This document shows, one piece after another, positions 61,332 to 64,000 of a stretch of DNA of 64,000 nucleotides. The stretch comes from Sporosarcina luteola. Its GTDB lineage: Bacteria; Bacillota; Bacilli; Bacillales_A; Planococcaceae. Numbering within the stretch: the stretch's first letter is position 1; every line of letters starts with the position of its first letter. The position numbers and the translations under genes were made by a program. The DNA lies in the NCBI GenBank assembly GCA_014204635.1, contig JACHLS010000003.1, positions 1-64,000 of the forward strand, in the 5' to 3' direction. The notes beneath the pieces are model-generated. The model made no database searches, was not told the DNA's origin, and saw only the letters and a program-made list of their open reading frames with translations.

Positions 61332-61974
61332 TCACTTTCATCCGTTTCTTCCCTTCCCTGCACATGGAGAGAAGCGGACACTCCGGACAATTTGGTTTTT
61401 GAGCCTTGCAATGATAGCGCCCGAAAAAGATAAGTTGGTGGTGGACATCGCACCATCTTTCCCTCGGTGTCCAACGCATCAGCTTTTCCTCCACTTGTAA
61501 AGGGGTATCTTTCCAACGATTCATGGCAAGTCTTTTCGCCACCCGCTCGACGTGTGTATCTACGGCAAGCGCCGGAATACCAAAGGCATTGGAGACGACG
61601 ACATTTGCCGTCTTTCTCCCCACTCCTGGAAAAGTCATGAGCAAATCGCGATCTCCAGGAACTACACTTCCATATTCCTCAATTAACAACTGGCACAACG
61701 CCTGAATGTTTTTCGCTTTGTTTCGAAAGAGACCGATGGAGCGAATATCATTTTGCAGCTCTTCTAAGGGCACAGACAAATAGTCTTCCGGTGTTTTATA
61801 TTTCATAAAGAGGTCTGCCGTCACCCTGTTGACGAGCACGTCCGTGCACTGGGCAGACAACAGCGTCGCAATGACCAACTCAAATGGGTTTTTATGAACT
61901 AGCTCACAATGGGCGTTCGGAAACATATTTGCTATCTCGTCGAGACAAACATCCCATTGTTTTTTTGTTAACAT
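61324..61974 (-). CDS. nth: Endonuclease III
   Basis: 216 residues. Helix-hairpin-helix FPGVGRKTANVV (about 114-125, catalytic Lys in GRKTAN), catalytic Asp in VDTHVERVAKRL (about 137-148), and C-terminal iron-sulfur cluster C-x6-C-x2-C-x5-C (CKAQKPNCPECPLLSMC). A bifunctional glycosylase/AP lyase removing oxidised pyrimidines. It sits between dnaD and ypoC as in B. subtilis. Confidence 0.96.
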   Translation of the reverse strand: MLTKKQWDVCLDEIANMFPNAHCELVHKNPFELVIATLLSAQCTDVLVNRVTADLFMKYKTPEDYLSVPLEELQNDIRSIGLFRNKAKNIQALCQLLIEEYGSVVPGDRDLLMTFPGVGRKTANVVVSNAFGIPALAVDTHVERVAKRLAMNRWKDTPLQVEEKLMRWTPRERWCDVHHQLIFFGRYHCKAQKPNCPECPLLSMCREGKKRMKVNG

Positions 61975-61986
61975 GTCAGCATCACC

Positions 61987-62694
61987 CTATTCCCGTTCTT
62001 CCAGCCAATTATAAAAATGAATTTTTCCTGAAGTTGCCTCGCGCTTAGGCATAGGACGCCCGATAGAAGCGCGAAATGGTTTTACATTGCGCTCAATGTC
62101 GGCAAGTGTTTTCACATTCTTTTTCTTCCATTCAAATAGAATACGGTCTATATAGCGCAAACTCAATTTCTGTGCTAATACCGCTTCTTTAAGGGCTGCC
62201 CGAATGATTTCGACTCCGTGGCCATCTTGATCAAGCCACATGGAAATCGTTTCACATTCCATTGGGGAAAGAAGCCTGCCGAATTCCTGTTCAAACAGCG
62301 TAAAGATTTCCCCTTCTTCGTTGCAGCTATTCTGTTCCTCTGCTTGTCCCTGTTCCGTGGCAATTTGCTCCATTATCCGGCTCCATAATGGAAGCAAAGA
62401 AAATGTTTCATGGAGAACCCCTTTTTCATCTTCACTTTGGTCAATCGACAAATAACCGCGACGCATGAGATATTGAAGGATATCCGTCACTTCTTTTTCA
62501 GTCAATTGCATACGGTCTGCAAATGCGGCGGGAATGGGAAACATGACACCCGCTGATTGAAATGACATCATCTGTATGATAAGCATAGCATCCACATCTT
62601 TTATGCCAAGCGACTTATAGCGCTGAAAAAAAAGCTGGGAAATGGTTACATTTCCCTGCTCAATCCAAGTACGGAGCCGTTCTTCCTGTTGCAT
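61987..62694 (-). CDS. dnaD: Replication initiation protein DnaD
   Basis: 235 residues with an N-terminal winged helix (LFFQRYKSLGIKDVDAMLIIQMMSF, about 21-45) and a C-terminal DnaD domain ending with the YxxxILxxW-like IDRILFEWKKKNVKT (about 180-194). DnaD works with DnaB and DnaI to load the replicative helicase at oriC and restart sites. It is 12 bp upstream of nth and 21 bp downstream of asnS in one operon. Confidence 0.95.
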   Translation of the reverse strand: MQQEERLRTWIEQGNVTISQLFFQRYKSLGIKDVDAMLIIQMMSFQSAGVMFPIPAAFADRMQLTEKEVTDILQYLMRRGYLSIDQSEDEKGVLHETFSLLPLWSRIMEQIATEQGQAEEQNSCNEEGEIFTLFEQEFGRLLSPMECETISMWLDQDGHGVEIIRAALKEAVLAQKLSLRYIDRILFEWKKKNVKTLADIERNVKPFRASIGRPMPKREATSGKIHFYNWLEERE

Positions 62695-62715
62695 TTGTCA
62701 GAACACCTCTCTTTA

Positions 62716-63999
62716 TTATGGGTAAAGACGATTCAATAGACGTGGGAACGGAATGGTTTCCCTGACGTGCTCAGCACCCGAAATCCATGCGACTGTCCGC
62801 TCCAATCCGAGACCAAAACCGGAATGCGGCACCGCGCCGTATTTGCTTAGATCTAAATACCACTCGTAAGCAGCTGCATCAAGGTTGTGCTCTGCAATCC
62901 GTTTCTTCATCAATTCATAGTCATGAATCCGCTCAGACCCGCCGATAATCTCGCCATAGCCTTCTGGAGCAATCAGGTCGGCGCATAGCACAACATCATC
63001 CCTTTCCGGATGGGGTTGCATATAGAAAGGTTTGATGCCGATTGGGTAATGTATGATGAAAACGGGCTTATCATAGTGTTCGGCAATCGCTGTTTCATGC
63101 GGCGCTCCGAAATCATCACCCCACTTGATGTCGTCGAATCCTTTTTCATGCAGGAATTCGATTGCTTCATCGTATGTAATGCGCGGGAACGGAGCTTGCA
63201 CTTTTTCAAGTTTGGAAATGTCCCGACCAAGGCGTTCCAATTCAAGTGGACAATTTTGAAGTACGGATTGAACGATATGTGTCACAAATTGTTCTTGAAC
63301 TTCTAGGCTTTCGGCGTGCTGGACAAAAGCCATCTCCGGCTCGATCATCCAAAACTCAATCAAATGACGGCGTGTCTTTGATTTTTCAGCACGGAACGTC
63401 GGACCGAATGAGAATACCTTACCTAACGCCATTGCGGCAGCTTCCATATAAAGTTGGCCGGACTGAGATAGATACGCATCTTCATCAAAATATTTTGTAT
63501 GGAATAATTCAGATGTACCTTCTGGTGAAGAACCCGTCAGGATTGGCGGATCAATCTTGACGAAACCGTTCATATGGAAAAACTCATACGTTGCACGGAT
63601 AATTTCATCCCGGATTTTCATAATGGCATGTTGTTTTCTAGAACGCAGCCACACATGGCGATGATCCATCAAAAATTCAGTACCATGTTCTTTTGGTGTA
63701 ATCGGATAGTCGACCGCTTCGTGTATCACTTCGATTTCCTTCACTTGTAATTCATAACCGAAAGAAGAACGTTCGTCTGTCGTTACTTCACCAACAATAT
63801 ATAAGGAACTCTCTTGTGTTAATGACTTCGCTTTAGCGAACATGTCCTCGCCGACTTCTTCTTTTACGACAACCCCTTGAACAAATCCGGAGCCATCGCG
63901 CAATTGCAAGAACGCAATTTTTCCGCTGGAACGTTTATTGGCAAGCCATGCTCCCATTTTTACTGTTTCGCCTACGTGGTCAGGCAATTCGTGTATCAT
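62716..63999 (-). CDS. asnS: Asparaginyl-tRNA synthetase, 5' end at window edge
   Basis: 427 residues are visible, about 3 fewer than B. subtilis AsnS. The N-terminal anticodon-binding OB fold has [28 protein letters not shown]. Class II motif 2 [22 protein letters not shown] (about 203-224) and motif 3 [13 protein letters not shown] (about 397-409) are intact. The visible ATG at 63999 is the last codon in the window, and family alignment suggests that a slightly earlier start just outside is possible. First gene of the asnS-dnaD-nth-ypoC set. Confidence 0.95.
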   Translation of the reverse strand: MIHELPDHVGETVKMGAWLANKRSSGKIAFLQLRDGSGFVQGVVVKEEVGEDMFAKAKSLTQESSLYIVGEVTTDERSSFGYELQVKEIEVIHEAVDYPITPKEHGTEFLMDHRHVWLRSRKQHAIMKIRDEIIRATYEFFHMNGFVKIDPPILTGSSPEGTSELFHTKYFDEDAYLSQSGQLYMEAAAMALGKVFSFGPTFRAEKSKTRRHLIEFWMIEPEMAFVQHAESLEVQEQFVTHIVQSVLQNCPLELERLGRDISKLEKVQAPFPRITYDEAIEFLHEKGFDDIKWGDDFGAPHETAIAEHYDKPVFIIHYPIGIKPFYMQPHPERDDVVLCADLIAPEGYGEIIGGSERIHDYELMKKRIAEHNLDAAAYEWYLDLSKYGAVPHSGFGLGLERTVAWISGAEHVRETIPFPRLLNRLYP

Positions 64000-64000
64000 A

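Overview
The window looks like chromosomal DNA of a low-to-moderate GC, spore-former-type Firmicute, most likely a Bacillales member close to Sporosarcina/Planococcaceae. The order asnS-dnaD-nth-ypoC-ponA-recU, the rnpB-gpsB neighbourhood, and dynA, ypvA, ypsC, mrfA and mrfB all match the Bacillus subtilis ypv-ypp-yps-ypr region. Strong GGAGG-type ribosome binding sites, frequent TTG/GTG starts and consensus sigma-A promoters agree. The species call is inference; no rRNA is present.

Two kinds of DNA alternate. Roughly 39.6-51.8 kb and 54.4-64 kb is conserved core: cold-shock protein, RNase HI homologue, rhodanese, the double dynamin DynA, CheX-like protein, DinG-type helicase, THUMP methyltransferase, RNase P RNA, GpsB, MrfB, MrfA, RecU, PBP1A, Nth, DnaD and AsnS. 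Roughly 0-39 kb is accessory DNA. It holds an IS1182-type element cut by the left edge, many small lipoproteins and membrane proteins, and several degraded genes. A 2.7-kb islet (51.8-54.4 kb) sits between mrfB and mrfA, which are adjacent in B. subtilis. It carries two XRE regulators, perfect 17-bp operators and a candidate small hydrophobic toxin.

Metabolic modules: (i) ilvE, a GNAT acyltransferase and an enolase-superfamily N-succinylamino acid racemase/OSBS (4.0-7.0 kb), resembling the D- to L-amino acid conversion cluster of Geobacillus. (ii) A LysR-divergent YfcC-type transporter plus M20 amidohydrolase (19.9-23.9 kb). (iii) An NAD cluster (29.1-33.8 kb) of NrtR-type Nudix regulator, NadR-type bifunctional enzyme and PnuC, with the NiaR repressor close by. 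I find three copies of a 20-bp imperfect palindrome there, two overlapping the promoters of nrtR and pnuC. (iv) A three-gene ABC-2 exporter (24.7-27.9 kb). (v) An ArsR-type regulator with an MFS exporter (35.4-37.4 kb).

The most interesting points are: a TetR / 32-aa membrane microprotein / LytM-peptidase operon whose promoter is flanked by two matching operators; the NrtR operator set; the XRE islet with a possible type I toxin; several unlisted small membrane proteins with strong ribosome binding sites; and a series of gene remnants (YjcQ, HIT split by a dispersed repeat, an S41-peptidase/HD chimera). No CRISPR array, tRNA, rRNA or complete prophage was seen.
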